Shown one piece after another: positions 9,353-19,744 of a DNA stretch of 64,000 nucleotides. The DNA is taken from the NCBI RefSeq assembly GCF_946227985.1, contig NZ_CAMKGL010000001.1, positions 1,054,001 to 1,118,000 on the forward strand, given 5' to 3'. The stretch is from Serratia quinivorans. GTDB taxonomy: Bacteria; Pseudomonadota; Gammaproteobacteria; Enterobacterales; Enterobacteriaceae. The translations under genes and the position numbers were made by a program. The notes under the pieces are model-generated. The model saw only the letters and a list, made by a program, of their open reading frames with translations, was not told the origin of the DNA and searched no databases. Position 1 is the first letter of the stretch. Every line of letters begins with the position of its first letter.

Positions 9353-9689
9353 AAAAACAGACGTTCCGTTGCCTGTCCAGGAGAGAGGGGCTGTTTCTGG
9401 CCCTCTTAAATTAATTTGAGCATGTGAATGCCGACTTCCTACCTTTTAATTTAAAGCGGCACCGCCTATTTTTCTGATTAAGACATGGGTTTGTGCTGCA
9501 TTTTCCCATCCATCTGGTAATTAATGCTAAAGGGGTCGGCGAGCTCGAATTCTTTATTCCAAACGTAAAGGGGGGTTGCGATTGTAGTTGATATGAATCT
9601 TAATAAAAACTATTATCATTTGCGTGTTTTTGACGAAAAAGAAATAAACAATAATTTAGAATAACCCCACTCCTGAGGACCTCCATTTT
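9353..9689. other. 337-base gap before the iron-binding-protein pseudogene
   Basis: The left part holds a possible terminator for the AraC gene (AGAGGG/CCCTCT followed by an AT stretch). The right part is AT-rich promoter sequence with a Fur-box-like site (9605-9623). I see no gene in it. Confidence 0.5.
9605..9623. promoter_or_regulatory. Fur-box-like site upstream of the siderophore binding-protein gene
   Basis: Read on the minus strand, this 19-base site contains ATGATAAT and matches the enterobacterial consensus GATAATGATAATCATTATC at 13 of 19 positions. It lies about 70 bases before the gene for a periplasmic iron-chelate binding protein, which fits repression by Fe-Fur. Confidence 0.6.
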
Positions 9690-10797
9690 ATGGGCGCTCG
9701 AAATTTTAGAACCTTTATGCTGTTCGCCATTTTTTTAATTATGCCTGGCATCACCAGTGCGGCCACTACCACATTAACCGATGTTCTGGGGCGGAAAATT
9801 ACGCTTGATACCCCGGTAAAAAGGGCGGTTTTAGGTTTTTACTTTGAAGACTACATGGCCGTAGGGGGGGGAAGCGGCATACGAGCGTGTCATCGGCATT
9901 TCTCGTGAAGCCTGGCGGGGAAAGGTTCCGGCAAATTGGAATATGTATGTTAAACACCAGCCCTCACTGGCTCGTATCGCCGATATTGGCGAGGTGGATC
10001 TCCATAATATCTCGCTTGAAAATATAATATCATTGAAGCCGGACGTCATTATTTTGGCTGAATGGCAATATGTTGCTTTGAAACATGAGGTCTCACGCCT
10101 GGAAGAATTAAAAATCCCAGTAGTCGTGGTAGACTACAATGCACAAACTGTCGAAAGACATGTCAGCTCTACAAAAATATTCGGCATACTCACGGGGCAA
10201 GAAAAACGCGCTCAGGAATTATCGGCGCTTTACGCTAATAACATTGCTGACGTGCAGCGTAGAGTCAATGCGTCAGGATTAAAGAAACCCAAGGTTTATA
10301 TTGAGTTTGGGAATAAAGGGCCTGGCGATTATTCGTTCACCTACGGTAAGAATATGTGGGGGGCGATGCTGAAGCTTGCAGGCGCAGACAATATTGCCGA
10401 ACCCTTTTTTGAGTGGTGGGGTGTGATTAACCCAGAACAACTTCTGTTTGCCAAGCCTGATGCTATTTTCATCTCCGGTAGAGAAAACAATAAGGTTTCG
10501 TCAGCGCTATCAATGGGGGTGGGGGTTGATAAAAGCACGGCTGTTCAACAGCTTATAGCTTTTTCCACGCGTAATGGCTGGAACTCATTGCCGGCGATAA
10601 AAAACAAGCAATTATTCGGCGTGTACCAGGGGGCATCAAGAACGCTTTCCGACTTCGCCATGATTCAGTTTATTGCCAAATCACTTTACCCAGAACAGTT
10701 TAAAGATGTTGACCCGGTAAAGAACTACCTGGATTACTACGAAAAATATTTACCGGTTAAACCGGAGGGGACATTTGCTGTTACCGCATGGGAATAA
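9690..10797 (+). pseudogene. Iron-siderophore ABC transporter periplasmic binding protein, frameshifted in a poly-G run
   Basis: The first frame (from ATG 9690) encodes a signal peptide (FMLFAIFLIMPGITSAA) and the start of a class-III binding protein (TLTDVLGRKITLDTPVKRAVL..FEDYMAVGG). At a run of eight G (9844-9851) the frame shifts. The +1 frame then continues with EAAYERVIGISREAW and the full lobe-linker-lobe domain to 10797 (KPDVIILAEWQY, WGVINPEQLLFAKPDAIFISG). Seven G would restore one continuous ~368-residue protein. The family binds ferric siderophores or haem in the periplasm. No permease or ATPase is adjacent, so it would depend on partners elsewhere. The run could be an assembly error, a true mutation, or a slippage switch. 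Confidence 0.82.
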
Positions 10798-10977
10798 AGT
10801 CACCGCGACCCCATGATGAGATACGACCCGCAAACATTCAGTTCGGTTTGCGAAGTGTTTACCCGACCGGCTAAAACAGCAATTTGCTACAATATTCCTC
10901 TGCACGAGTAGGTTAGGCTGGCGCCAGAATTAATTCATGGGGCCAGCCTGCTGCGCCTGGTCGTTGATGGAGTCACT

Positions 10978-11943
10978 ATGTTTGTTGGCGTGTTATTTGC
11001 CCTGTCCGCAGGGTTGATGTGGGGATTGATTTTTGTTGGTCCGGTTATGATCCCTGAATATCCGGCGGCGTTGCTGTCTACCGGGCGTTATTTGGCCTTT
11101 GGATTGATCGCTTTACCGCTGGCATGGTTTGATCGTCAGCGGTTGAAAAAGTTACATCGTAACGATTGGCTGGAGGCGCTAAAACTGACGGCGATCGGTA
11201 ACCTGCTGTATTACCTGTGCCTGGCCAGTGCCATTCAGCGCACCGGGGCGCCCGTTTCCACCATGATTATCGGTACGCTGCCGGTGGTTATCTCGGTGAC
11301 CGCCAACCTGTTTTACAGCCGGCATGACGGGCGACTTTCGTGGCGTAAACTGACACCGGCGTTGGCATTGATCGCCTGCGGATTGGCGCTGGTTAACCTT
11401 GCCGAATTGCGGGGTAATACGGCACCGATTGATGTCTGGCGTTACACCAGTGGGCTTGGGCTGGCCTTGCTGGCGGTGGCTTGCTGGACCTGGTTCCCGC
11501 TGCGCAATGCCCGCTGGCTGCGAGACAATCCGAGCCAAAGGCCTGCCACCTGGGCGACCGCGCAAGGATTGGTTACCTTACCGCTGGCGTTGGTGGGCTA
11601 TCTGTTGGTTTGCGGGCAATTGGCTTTAACCCAGCCGACGTTTGCGCTACCGTTTGGGCCAAGGCCGGAAGTGTTTGTTCCCTTGATGATCGCCATTGGC
11701 ATGCTGTGCTCGTGGATTGGCGCGCTGTGCTGGAATGAAGCGAGTCAACGCTTGCCGACGGTGTTGGTGGGGCCGCTGATCGTCTTCGAAATACTGGCCG
11801 GACTGGCTTACACCTTTATGCTGCGTCAGGCCTGGCCACCGCTGTTGACGCTGGGCGGGATTAGCTGCCTGATTATCGGCGTGATTTATGCGATGCGGAT
11901 CAAGCCGCAGCCGGTGGTGGTGGCTCTGGCCACAAAAGAGTGA
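10978..11943 (+). CDS. EamA/DMT-superfamily transporter
   Basis: This 321-residue integral membrane protein has ten hydrophobic segments arranged as two EamA repeats, beginning with the typical ALSAGLMWGLIFVGPV segment. The family exports small metabolites and amino acids across the inner membrane; the substrate is not predictable. The ATG at 10978 follows GGAG at suitable spacing (GGAGTCACT). It stands alone, converging on the EF-G paralogue across a strong hairpin. Confidence 0.87.
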   Translation: MFVGVLFALSAGLMWGLIFVGPVMIPEYPAALLSTGRYLAFGLIALPLAWFDRQRLKKLHRNDWLEALKLTAIGNLLYYLCLASAIQRTGAPVSTMIIGTLPVVISVTANLFYSRHDGRLSWRKLTPALALIACGLALVNLAELRGNTAPIDVWRYTSGLGLALLAVACWTWFPLRNARWLRDNPSQRPATWATAQGLVTLPLALVGYLLVCGQLALTQPTFALPFGPRPEVFVPLMIAIGMLCSWIGALCWNEASQRLPTVLVGPLIVFEILAGLAYTFMLRQAWPPLLTLGGISCLIIGVIYAMRIKPQPVVVALATKE

Positions 11944-11944
11944 A

Positions 11945-11967
11945 GCCTGCCGCTGGCGGCGGCAGGC
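11945..11967. terminator. Hairpin between convergent EamA and EF-G genes
   Basis: A perfect eight-base stem, GCCTGCCG (11945-11952) with CGGCAGGC (11960-11967), occupies almost the whole 31-base gap between the two stops. It is likely a shared bidirectional terminator. Confidence 0.7.
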
Positions 11968-11974
11968 AGTCAAC

Positions 11975-14080
11975 TCAAGATTTCCGGTGATGAATGATCT
12001 CTTCGGCCACGTTGCGCGGTGCTTCTGCGTAGTGGCTGAATTCCATGGTGTAGGTGGCGCGCCCCTGTGACATGGAACGCAGTGTGGTTGAATAGCCGAA
12101 CATTTCGGATAACGGCACCTTGGCGTGGATCTCCTTACCGCCGCCGCCGGGAATGTCCTCCATGCCTTGTACCAGACCGCGCCGCGATGACAGGTCGCCC
12201 ATGACGCTACCGGCGTAATCCTCGGGCGTTTCCACTTCTACCGACATGATCGGCTCGAGAATAACCGGGTCGGCCTGGCGACAGGCTTCTTTAAAGCCGA
12301 AAATCGCCGCCATGCGGAAAGCCTGTTCCGAAGAGTCGACGTCGTGGTAGGAGCCGAAGGTCAGGTGAACCTTGACATCCACTACCTGATAACCGGCCAG
12401 TACGCCGGTATTCAGCGCCTCCAGCACGCCCTTTTTCACCGCCGGGATAAACTCGCCCGGGATCACGCCGCCCTTGATCTCATCGAAAAACTCGAAGCCT
12501 TTGCCAGGCTCATTGGGTTCCACGGTAAACACCACGTGGCCGTACTGGCCTTTACCCCCGGATTGGCGCACGAACTTGCCTTCCACGTCGGCCACGCGCT
12601 TGCGAATGGTTTCGCGGTAAGACACCTGCGGTTTGCCGGTGGTGGTTGCCACGCCAAACTCACGGCGCATACGATCGACGATGATTTCCAGGTGCAGTTC
12701 ACCCATGCCGTAAATAATGGTCTGGCCGGAGTCTTCATCTGTACGAACGCGGAACGACGGATCTTCCGAAGAAAGGCGCTGCAGGGCAATCCCCATCCTT
12801 TCCTGATCGGCCTTGGTTTTAGGCTCAATCGCCTGGGCGATCACCGGTTCAGGGAATACCATTTTTTCCAGCGTGATAATGGCGTTAGGGTCGCACAGCG
12901 TGTCGCCGGTGGTGACGTCTTTTAGCCCCACGCAGGCGGCGATATCCCCGGCATGCAGTTCTTCGACATCTTTACGGTCATTGGCGTGCATTTGTACGAT
13001 GCGGCCAATGCGTTCTTTCTTGTCTTTCACCGGGTTATAGACGCTGCTGCCTTTGGTCAGCACGCCGGAATAGACCCGCACGAAGGTCAGTTGGCCGACG
13101 AAGGGGTCGGTCATCAGCTTGAAGGCCAGCGCCGAGAATTTTTCGTCGTCGGCAGCCCGGCGAATGACAATGTTATCTCGCTCGTCATGGCCTTCCATCG
13201 GTGGAACATCCAGCGGTGAAGGCATCAGTTCAATCACCGCATCGAGCATGCGCTGCACGCCCTTGTTACGGAAGGCCGAGCCGCACAGCATCGGCTGAAT
13301 TTCGCCGGCCACGGTGCGCAGACGCAGACCACGGACGATTTCTTCTTCGCTCAATGGCACCTGATTGAGGTATTTGTCCATCAGCTCTTCCGAGCCTTCG
13401 GCGGCGGCTTCTATCATTTTATCCCGCCATTCCTGCGCGGAGTCGCGCAGTTCTGCCGGGATCTCTTCAAAGCTGAAGCTCATGCCTTGCGTAGCCTCGT
13501 CCCACAGGATGGCTTTCATGCGCACCAAATCCACCACGCCGGTGAAATGGTCTTCGGCACCAATCGGGATGACGATCGGCACCGGGTTGGCTTTCAGCCG
13601 TTCGATCATCATTTTGCGTACGCGGAAGAAGTCGGCCCCCACTCGGTCCATTTTATTGACGAATGCCAGCCGCGGAACCTTGTATTTATTGGCCTGACGC
13701 CAGACGGTCTCCGATTGCGGCTGTACGCCACCCACCGAGTCATAGACCATTACCGCGCCGTCCAATACCCGCATTGAACGTTCGACCTCAATGGTGAAAT
13801 CCACGTGTCCTGGGGTGTCGATAATATTGATGCGGTGCTGCGGATAATTATGCTGCATGCCGTTCCAGAAACAGGTAGTCGCCGCCGAAGTAATGGTGAT
13901 GCCGCGTTCCTGCTCCTGTGCCATCCAGTCCATGGTGGCGGCGCCGTCGTGCACTTCGCCCAGCTTGTGACTGACCCCGGTGTAAAACAGAATCCGCTCG
14001 GTGGTAGTGGTTTTGCCGGCATCGATGTGCGCCGAGATGCCGATATTGCGGTAGCGTTCAAGGGGGGTAGTACGTGCCAT
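11975..14080 (-). CDS. Stand-alone elongation factor G paralogue
   Basis: This 701-residue translational GTPase has complete G motifs: [13 protein letters not shown] (P-loop, ~17), [11 protein letters not shown] (switch I), DTPGH (switch II) and NKMD. EF-G domains II-V follow, ending [22 protein letters not shown]. It is not in the str operon (no rpsL, rpsG or tuf beside it). It also differs from the housekeeping enterobacterial EF-G as I recall it in many places, for example [12 protein letters not shown] and [17 protein letters not shown]. It is therefore probably a second EF-G, perhaps used under special conditions such as iron limitation, or giving altered antibiotic sensitivity; both are inferences. 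It is monocistronic, upstream of the convergent EamA gene. Confidence 0.88.
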   Translation of the reverse strand: MARTTPLERYRNIGISAHIDAGKTTTTERILFYTGVSHKLGEVHDGAATMDWMAQEQERGITITSAATTCFWNGMQHNYPQHRINIIDTPGHVDFTIEVERSMRVLDGAVMVYDSVGGVQPQSETVWRQANKYKVPRLAFVNKMDRVGADFFRVRKMMIERLKANPVPIVIPIGAEDHFTGVVDLVRMKAILWDEATQGMSFSFEEIPAELRDSAQEWRDKMIEAAAEGSEELMDKYLNQVPLSEEEIVRGLRLRTVAGEIQPMLCGSAFRNKGVQRMLDAVIELMPSPLDVPPMEGHDERDNIVIRRAADDEKFSALAFKLMTDPFVGQLTFVRVYSGVLTKGSSVYNPVKDKKERIGRIVQMHANDRKDVEELHAGDIAACVGLKDVTTGDTLCDPNAIITLEKMVFPEPVIAQAIEPKTKADQERMGIALQRLSSEDPSFRVRTDEDSGQTIIYGMGELHLEIIVDRMRREFGVATTTGKPQVSYRETIRKRVADVEGKFVRQSGGKGQYGHVVFTVEPNEPGKGFEFFDEIKGGVIPGEFIPAVKKGVLEALNTGVLAGYQVVDVKVHLTFGSYHDVDSSEQAFRMAAIFGFKEACRQADPVILEPIMSVEVETPEDYAGSVMGDLSSRRGLVQGMEDIPGGGGKEIHAKVPLSEMFGYSTTLRSMSQGRATYTMEFSHYAEAPRNVAEEIIHHRKS

Positions 14081-14278
14081 AATTAACCTTTCTTAGCCGC
14101 GTTAAACCGCTGCGGCTCAAACAGTATGAATAATTATGATAATCCTCTGTGGGTTATCTCCGGACGGGTGAATGTTTACACCGGTCACAGACTAATCGTA
14201 GTTGATGAAGGGGGTTTTGGTATTCGATGGCTGCGATAGGTTTTTTCGTTCGGGCGTGTCGGCACAAGATTAAGGAAT

Positions 14279-14298
14279 AAGGGGCGGTAAGCCCCCTT
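14279..14298. terminator. Short hairpin after sfuC
   Basis: AAGGGG (14279-14284) pairs with CCCCTT (14293-14298) just beyond the sfuC stop on the minus strand. It is a plausible end of the sfuABC transcript. Confidence 0.5.
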
Positions 14299-14304
14299 GA
14301 GGGT

Positions 14305-15342
14305 CTACTCGGCAAAGATATGCGCCTGGCCGATGATATTCAGATTGACGTGAGAACCGGTACGGAGACCTTCGCGGCTGATGGTTTTAATCTCGATCGC
14401 CATATTACTGCCGGTCATGTGCAGGTTTAAGGTCGAGACAAAACCGGCAAAATCAATACCGGTTACCACCGCCTGGCTCTGTTGCTGTGGCTCGGACTGG
14501 CTAATCTGGATCTGCTCAGGACGGAGCATGATGCGAGCGGGGCCACGGCGCTGACGATCGTCAACGGCAATCCGTCCTAATGCGCAATCCGCCCAGCCCT
14601 GTTCCAGTTCTGCGGAAAGTACCAGCGTTTCGCCCAAAAAGGTGGCGGTCGGTTCGTCCACCGGCCTTAAGTAAAGATCTTGCGGCGGCCCGACCTGCGC
14701 CAAGCGGCCATTGCGCATTACCGCTACCTGATCGGCAAACGACAAGGCTTCAGTTTGATCGTGGGTCACCAGAATCGACGCGACGTTGGCTTCGGCCAGC
14801 AGTTCCGCCACCGCTTTGCGGGTCGCGGCACGCAGGCCGGTATCCAGCGCGGAGAAGGGTTCGTCCAACAGCATCAACTTGGGTTGCTGAGACAGCGCAC
14901 GGGCCAACGCCACCCGTTGTTGCTGACCACCGGAAAGCTCATGCGGCCACAGTGCCCCCAGGCGACGATCCAGCGCCACCATCTCCATCAGTGCATCAAT
15001 ACGCAGTTGCTTGTCACGCTTGCTGCCCTTCAGGCCGAAACCAATATTGCCGGCTACGGTAAAGTGCGGGAATAACGCACCGTCCTGGGGGACAAAACCG
15101 ATGCCACGCAGGTGTGCCGGTACCCAGCCGCCGCCGTTGGCCATCGCTTGCCCTTGCAGCATCACCTGGCCGCTGTCCGGTATTTCAAAACCGGCAATAA
15201 TGCGCAACAGGGTGGTTTTCCCCGAGCCGGAAGGGCCGACTATCGCCGTACGGCTGCCCTGTGCCACGTTCAAATCAACATGCTCCAGCACCTTGACTGA
15301 GTTATAGGATTTACCGATGCCTTGCAGTTCAAGCGTGCTCAT
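14305..15342 (-). CDS. sfuC: Ferric iron ABC transporter ATP-binding protein SfuC
   Basis: This 345-residue ATPase has Walker [11 protein letters not shown]-loop [10 protein letters not shown], signature LSGGQQQR, Walker [13 protein letters not shown] and the switch His in [15 protein letters not shown]-like regulatory tail begins after residue ~240. It energises periplasmic Fe(III) import through SfuB. The length equals that of S. marcescens SfuC. Its ATG overlaps the sfuB stop by four bases (ATGA), so translation is coupled. Confidence 0.93.
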   Translation of the reverse strand: MSTLELQGIGKSYNSVKVLEHVDLNVAQGSRTAIVGPSGSGKTTLLRIIAGFEIPDSGQVMLQGQAMANGGGWVPAHLRGIGFVPQDGALFPHFTVAGNIGFGLKGSKRDKQLRIDALMEMVALDRRLGALWPHELSGGQQQRVALARALSQQPKLMLLDEPFSALDTGLRAATRKAVAELLAEANVASILVTHDQTEALSFADQVAVMRNGRLAQVGPPQDLYLRPVDEPTATFLGETLVLSAELEQGWADCALGRIAVDDRQRRGPARIMLRPEQIQISQSEPQQQSQAVVTGIDFAGFVSTLNLHMTGSNMAIEIKTISREGLRTGSHVNLNIIGQAHIFAE

Positions 15343-16922
15343 AATCCCGCCGTACGTTTGGATTGAGAATAAAGAAGCCAGGTCAGTGGCAATGACAACA
15401 CCACCATAATCAGGGCGTAGGGTGCGGCCGCCACGTAGTCTATCTCACTGGTCAGCGCCCAGAACCCGGTGGCCAGCGTGCGGGTGCCGTTGGGGGCCAG
15501 CAGCAGCGTGGCGGTCAGCTCATTGGCGATCGCCAGAAACACCAATGCGGCACCGGCGGCGGCACCGGGGGCCGCCAGACGCAGCGTGGTGCTCCATAAT
15601 GCTGCCGCCGGCGAACGACCGAGGCTACGTGCAACGTTTTCCAGCTCGACCGGTGCCTGGGCAATACCCGCGCGCAGGTTGATCAACGCCCGTGGCATAA
15701 ACATCAATAAGTAGGCCAGCAGCAGGGTGATTTCAGTCTGATAAATCGGTCGGAAGCTGTGAATGGTGATGGTCACCAGCGCCAGTGCCAACACAATGCC
15801 GGGCAGTGAACTGGTGATGTAATTACAACCCTCCAATACCCGATATAGCCGCGCCGGATAGCGTACCGACAGCCAGGCCATAGGGATAGCGCACAGCGTG
15901 ATCAGCAGCGCGCCACTGGCGGCCAGTGACAGTGTTTGCAGCAAGGCGGGCAGCAATTCGCTGTTGCGCCACACCTCAACGCCGCCCAGGGTCAACCAGC
16001 GGGCCAATGTGATAAAAGGCACGCCCAGCGCCAGCGCGGTGAGGCTCAGGGGCAGTAGCAGGCAGAACAGGGTGGTGATGGGCCCAAGGCGATAAGCCGT
16101 TTGACTGCGCGCACTGCCGGAACCGACGCGGGCATAACGCGCTCGCCCGCGGCTGACGGCTTCCAGCATTAATAATCCCAGGCAGCACAGCACCAGCACC
16201 CCGGCCAGCATATTGGCCGCCGGGCCGTTAAAGGTCGACTGGAACTGATCGAAAATGGCGGTAGTGAAGGTGTCAAAGCGGATCATCGCATACAGGCCGT
16301 ACTCGGCCAGCAGGTGCAGCGCGATCAGCAGCGAGCCGCCCCAAACTGCCAGTTTTAGCTGTGGCAGCACCACGCGGAAAAACACCGCCAGCGGGCGTGT
16401 TCCGAGCGAAGTGGCAACGTCTTCAATACCGGGATCCAACCGGCGTAATACCGCAGCGGTTGGCAGATAAATAAAGGGGAAGTAGGCGATGACCGAGATA
16501 AACACCCCGGCCCCCAACCCATGCATCGAAGGCACCAGGCTGATCCAGGCGTAGCTTTGCACGAAAGCCGGCACCGCCAACGGCGCGGTAGCCAATAACG
16601 ACCAAATGCGACGGCCCGGCAGCGTAGTGCGTTCGGTTAGCCAGGCCAGCGCTACCCCCAGAATGGCGCAAATCGGCAGTGTAAACACCACCAACAGCAG
16701 GGTGTTCAGCAGCAGTTCGGCCACCCGGGGGCGGAATACCAGCGCTTTTACCGTTGGCCAACCGGTTTCAAACGCCACGCTAATGACAAACCCCAGCGGC
16801 AGTAGCGCCAGCAGGGAGAGTAAAATGGCGACCGCCACGATAAACAACCCGGGCCGTTGATGGCGACGGGCCGAAGTATACCGTGGCTTTGAGCCGGCGG
16901 CGTTGAAACCTGTATTCGACAT
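15339..16922 (-). CDS. sfuB: Ferric iron ABC transporter permease SfuB
   Basis: This 527-residue inner-membrane permease is made of two fused BPD_transp_1 domains, each with the EAA loop (for example [23 protein letters not shown] and [22 protein letters not shown]), and about twelve transmembrane segments. The fused architecture and length match S. marcescens SfuB/FbpB. It forms the channel for Fe(III) delivered by SfuA. It begins 33 bases after sfuA and overlaps sfuC. Confidence 0.93.
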   Translation of the reverse strand: MSNTGFNAAGSKPRYTSARRHQRPGLFIVAVAILLSLLALLPLGFVISVAFETGWPTVKALVFRPRVAELLLNTLLLVVFTLPICAILGVALAWLTERTTLPGRRIWSLLATAPLAVPAFVQSYAWISLVPSMHGLGAGVFISVIAYFPFIYLPTAAVLRRLDPGIEDVATSLGTRPLAVFFRVVLPQLKLAVWGGSLLIALHLLAEYGLYAMIRFDTFTTAIFDQFQSTFNGPAANMLAGVLVLCCLGLLMLEAVSRGRARYARVGSGSARSQTAYRLGPITTLFCLLLPLSLTALALGVPFITLARWLTLGGVEVWRNSELLPALLQTLSLAASGALLITLCAIPMAWLSVRYPARLYRVLEGCNYITSSLPGIVLALALVTITIHSFRPIYQTEITLLLAYLLMFMPRALINLRAGIAQAPVELENVARSLGRSPAAALWSTTLRLAAPGAAAGAALVFLAIANELTATLLLAPNGTRTLATGFWALTSEIDYVAAAPYALIMVVLSLPLTWLLYSQSKRTAGL

Positions 16923-16955
16923 AGGGCTAAAAACTCTCTGTACTAATCAACCGGC

Positions 16956-17972
16956 TTACATCAGCCCGGCTTGAGTCATCAGTTCGACCACTTTTTTACC
17001 GTTCAATGCAGAAGCGTCAACCTTTGGTGCGTCCAGTTCTTTCAGCGGTACCAGTTTCGGATTAGAAGCCGCATTGACGCCAACGGCATATTCGAAGGCG
17101 TTATTGGTGCGCAGGATCTCCTGGCCGTTTTTACCGGTGATCCACTTAACGAATTCTTGCGCCTGTTTTTGGTGTTTGCTGGAAGCCAGCACGCCACCGC
17201 CTGAGATGCTGACGAACGCGCCCGGATCCTGATGTTTGAAGTAATACAGTTTGATATTTTTACTGTTCTCGCCGGTCTTGGCGCCGTCGACGAACGGATA
17301 ATAATGGTAGATCACGCCGCTGTCGATTTGGCCGGCATTGACCGCTTTCATGACGGTGCTGTTGCCTTTATAAGCGGTGAAGTTGGTTTTCATCGCCTTC
17401 AGCCATTCCAGCGTGACTTTTTCGCCTTTCAGCTCCAGCAGTGCGCTGACAATGGCCTGGAAATCAGCCCCTGAAGGTGAGGCGGCCCAGCGGCCTTTCC
17501 ATTCTGGCTTGGCCAGATCCAGCAGTGACTTGGGCAACTGTGCCTCGGTCAGCTTCGCCGGGTTATAGACGAACACCGTTGAGCGGGCGGCAATGCCAAT
17601 CCAGCGGCCGTGTTGCGGACGGTACTGTGGTTCAACCTGGGCCAGCGTCGCGGCATCCAGCGGGGCAAACAGCTTGGCGTTATCTACCAGTACCATCGAC
17701 GGGGAGTTTTCCGTTAAAAAAACGTCGGCGGGGGATGCGCTGCCTTCTTGCACCAGTTGGTTGCCCAACTCGCTGTCGCCGCCGTTACGCAGGGTCACTT
17801 TAATGCCGGTGTCTTTGGTAAAACCGTCCACCCAGGACTTCACCAGGTTTTCGTGTTGGGCGTTATAAACAACAATGCCTTCATCCTGGGATGCCGCATT
17901 GGCCGAGAAGGCCAGCATCATGGACGATGCCAACAGGGCAATCGGGCCGAGAGAAGTGAAACGCAGCTTCAT
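16956..17972 (-). CDS. sfuA: Periplasmic ferric iron binding protein SfuA
   Basis: This 338-residue protein has a clear signal peptide (LLASSMMLAFSANA, cleavage before ASQDEG). The mature protein starts GIVVYNAQHENLV as in FbpA/SfuA. The tandem tyrosines in the VIYHYYPFVDG segment are in the position of the Fe(III)-ligating Tyr pair of the FbpA family. It carries unchelated Fe(III) across the periplasm to SfuBC, a siderophore-independent route. It is first in the sfuABC operon, behind Fur-box-like sites. Confidence 0.93.
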   Translation of the reverse strand: MKLRFTSLGPIALLASSMMLAFSANAASQDEGIVVYNAQHENLVKSWVDGFTKDTGIKVTLRNGGDSELGNQLVQEGSASPADVFLTENSPSMVLVDNAKLFAPLDAATLAQVEPQYRPQHGRWIGIAARSTVFVYNPAKLTEAQLPKSLLDLAKPEWKGRWAASPSGADFQAIVSALLELKGEKVTLEWLKAMKTNFTAYKGNSTVMKAVNAGQIDSGVIYHYYPFVDGAKTGENSKNIKLYYFKHQDPGAFVSISGGGVLASSKHQKQAQEFVKWITGKNGQEILRTNNAFEYAVGVNAASNPKLVPLKELDAPKVDASALNGKKVVELMTQAGLM

Positions 17973-18059
17973 ACAGTCATCCTTATTTAAAGAGTGCAGA
18001 GAAGAAATGCCAGTTGTGCCAAACGGACGTTGGAAGCCCTGATTGTATATAAGAACATT

Positions 18060-18084
18060 AATAATGATAGTGAAAACGATTCGT
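18060..18084. promoter_or_regulatory. Overlapping Fur-box-like sites upstream of sfuA
   Basis: Two overlapping 19-base matches to the Fur consensus, 18060-18078 and 18066-18084, each fit at 12 of 19 positions. They lie about 90-110 bases before the sfuA start in an AT-rich promoter. Fur repression of sfu is established in S. marcescens. Confidence 0.7.
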
Positions 18085-18282
18085 ATTAATTTATTTTTAG
18101 TTTTAGCTCAATAATTATCTCACCCTAAGGAAAAATTAAGTTTCAGCATAAGTAGTCGGCCCTGACACCTGATATTCATCAGTATTTATTATGTTTAAAC
18201 CTCACTCATGCCATTCCCTAAGTCAGTGCTAAGTCTCGGTTGCGATACTGGTTCCTGTATTTCTCATTCACAGGAGTTGGAT

Positions 18283-19053
18283 ATGTCCTTAGCCACTGAA
18301 AGACCAGCCATTAATTGGCTGAACAAAGTGCCGGAAGTCACGTTGTTTTTCTGGCTGATCAAAATGATGTCTACCACCGTGGGGGAAACCGCGGCGGATT
18401 ACCTCAATATGGATCTCAACGTCGGTTTGACCAATACTTCACTGATTACGGGGGGGTTGTTACTGGTGGCGTTGTTTTTCCAAATTCGCGCCAGACGCTA
18501 TGTCCCGGTGTTGTACTGGATTGCCGTGGTACTGATCAGCGTCTTTGGTACATTGATTACCGATAACCTTACCGATCACTTCGGTATTTCGTTGGCATTC
18601 TCCACCGCCTTGTTCAGCGTGATGTTGGTCGCCACCTTTATGGTTTGGTACAACGCCGAACATACGCTGTCGATTCATGCCATTGATACGCCGAAACGGG
18701 AGCTGTTTTACTGGGCGGCCATCCTGTTTACCTTTGCTCTTGGCACCGCTGCCGGTGACTGGGTTGCGGAAGGATTGCAACTGGGATATGGCTATTCGAC
18801 TCTGTTGTTCGGTGCCCTGATTGGTATCACTGCCATCGCGCATTACCTGTTTAAAGCCAATAGCGTGTTGTGCTTTTGGATTGCTTACGTGTTAACGCGG
18901 CCTTTGGGAGCCTCCTGCGGGGATTTGTTGTCGCAACCTGCCGGCAATGGCGGTATGGGGTTGGGAGCTGCGGGTACCAGCGGTTTATTTCTGGTGGCGA
19001 TCGTCAGTCTGGTCACTTACCTGACGCTGATGCAAAAGCGGTTACAGGATTAA
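18283..19053 (+). CDS. COG4705-type integral membrane protein
   Basis: This 256-residue protein has seven to nine hydrophobic segments. It contains two related halves: TLFFWLIKMMSTTVGETAADYL near the start is echoed by ELFYWAAILFTFALGTAAGDWVAEGL, and FWIAYVLTRPLGASCGDLL gives a third echo. This repeated acidic G-E/D motif is characteristic of COG4705 proteins, whose function is not established. The ATG at 18283 follows AGGAG; an in-frame ATG at 18208 lacks one. It ends 22 bases before a response regulator gene, so the three genes are probably one operon. Confidence 0.8.
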   Translation: MSLATERPAINWLNKVPEVTLFFWLIKMMSTTVGETAADYLNMDLNVGLTNTSLITGGLLLVALFFQIRARRYVPVLYWIAVVLISVFGTLITDNLTDHFGISLAFSTALFSVMLVATFMVWYNAEHTLSIHAIDTPKRELFYWAAILFTFALGTAAGDWVAEGLQLGYGYSTLLFGALIGITAIAHYLFKANSVLCFWIAYVLTRPLGASCGDLLSQPAGNGGMGLGAAGTSGLFLVAIVSLVTYLTLMQKRLQD

Positions 19054-19075
19054 TACGCAAAAATGTGGAGCCTGC

Positions 19076-19744
19076 ATGAGGGTGTTACTGGTTGAAGACG
19101 ACGGCATGATCGGCGAAGCCATTCAGGATGCGTTGAAAGATGCCGCTTATGCCGTTGATTGGGTGTGTGATGGGCGGGCCGCACTCACTTCCCTGGCCTG
19201 CCAGCATTACGATGTGCTGCTGCTGGATCTCGGCCTGCCCGATAAGGATGGCTTCAGCGTACTGACTGCGTTGCGCGGCAAAGGTAACACGCTGCCGGTA
19301 CTGATTATCACCGCCAGGGATGCGCTGGGAGATCGGTTAAAAGGTTTGGACAGTGGTGCCGATGACTATCTGCTCAAACCTTTCGACATTTCAGAGTTGC
19401 TGGCGCGGATACGTGCAGTATTGCGCCGTAAAGGCGGTAGTGCCGCACCCGTTCTCACCAATGGGCTGCTTTCGCTGGATCCGGCTTCACATGAGGCCAG
19501 CTTGAAGAGCGGCGGCCTGTGCTGCAGTTTATCCAGCCGTGAGTTTGCTTTACTGCATGCCCTGATGTTGCGCCCAGGCAGTATACTTTCGCGTAGTGAG
19601 CTGGAAGAGAAAATTTACGGTTGGGGAGAAGAGGTGGAAAGCAATGCGGTGGAATACCTCATCCATGCGCTGCGTAAGAAATTGGGTACCGAAGTGATAA
19701 AAAACATCAGGGGCGTGGGATGGATGGTTGCAAAAAACGGCTAA
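19076..19744 (+). CDS. OmpR/PhoB-type response regulator, QseB/PmrA-like
   Basis: This 222-residue protein has a receiver domain with the acidic pocket at D8-D9, phospho-acceptor D51 (LLLDLGLPDKDG), and the Lys of LLKPFD. A winged-helix DNA-binding domain follows (SSREFALLHALMLRPGSILSRSELEEKIYG..NAVEYLIHALRKKLG). It would be phosphorylated by the kinase encoded immediately downstream, whose start overlaps its end by 25 bases. Candidate targets include the membrane protein gene upstream. Confidence 0.92.
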   Translation: MRVLLVEDDGMIGEAIQDALKDAAYAVDWVCDGRAALTSLACQHYDVLLLDLGLPDKDGFSVLTALRGKGNTLPVLIITARDALGDRLKGLDSGADDYLLKPFDISELLARIRAVLRRKGGSAAPVLTNGLLSLDPASHEASLKSGGLCCSLSSREFALLHALMLRPGSILSRSELEEKIYGWGEEVESNAVEYLIHALRKKLGTEVIKNIRGVGWMVAKNG

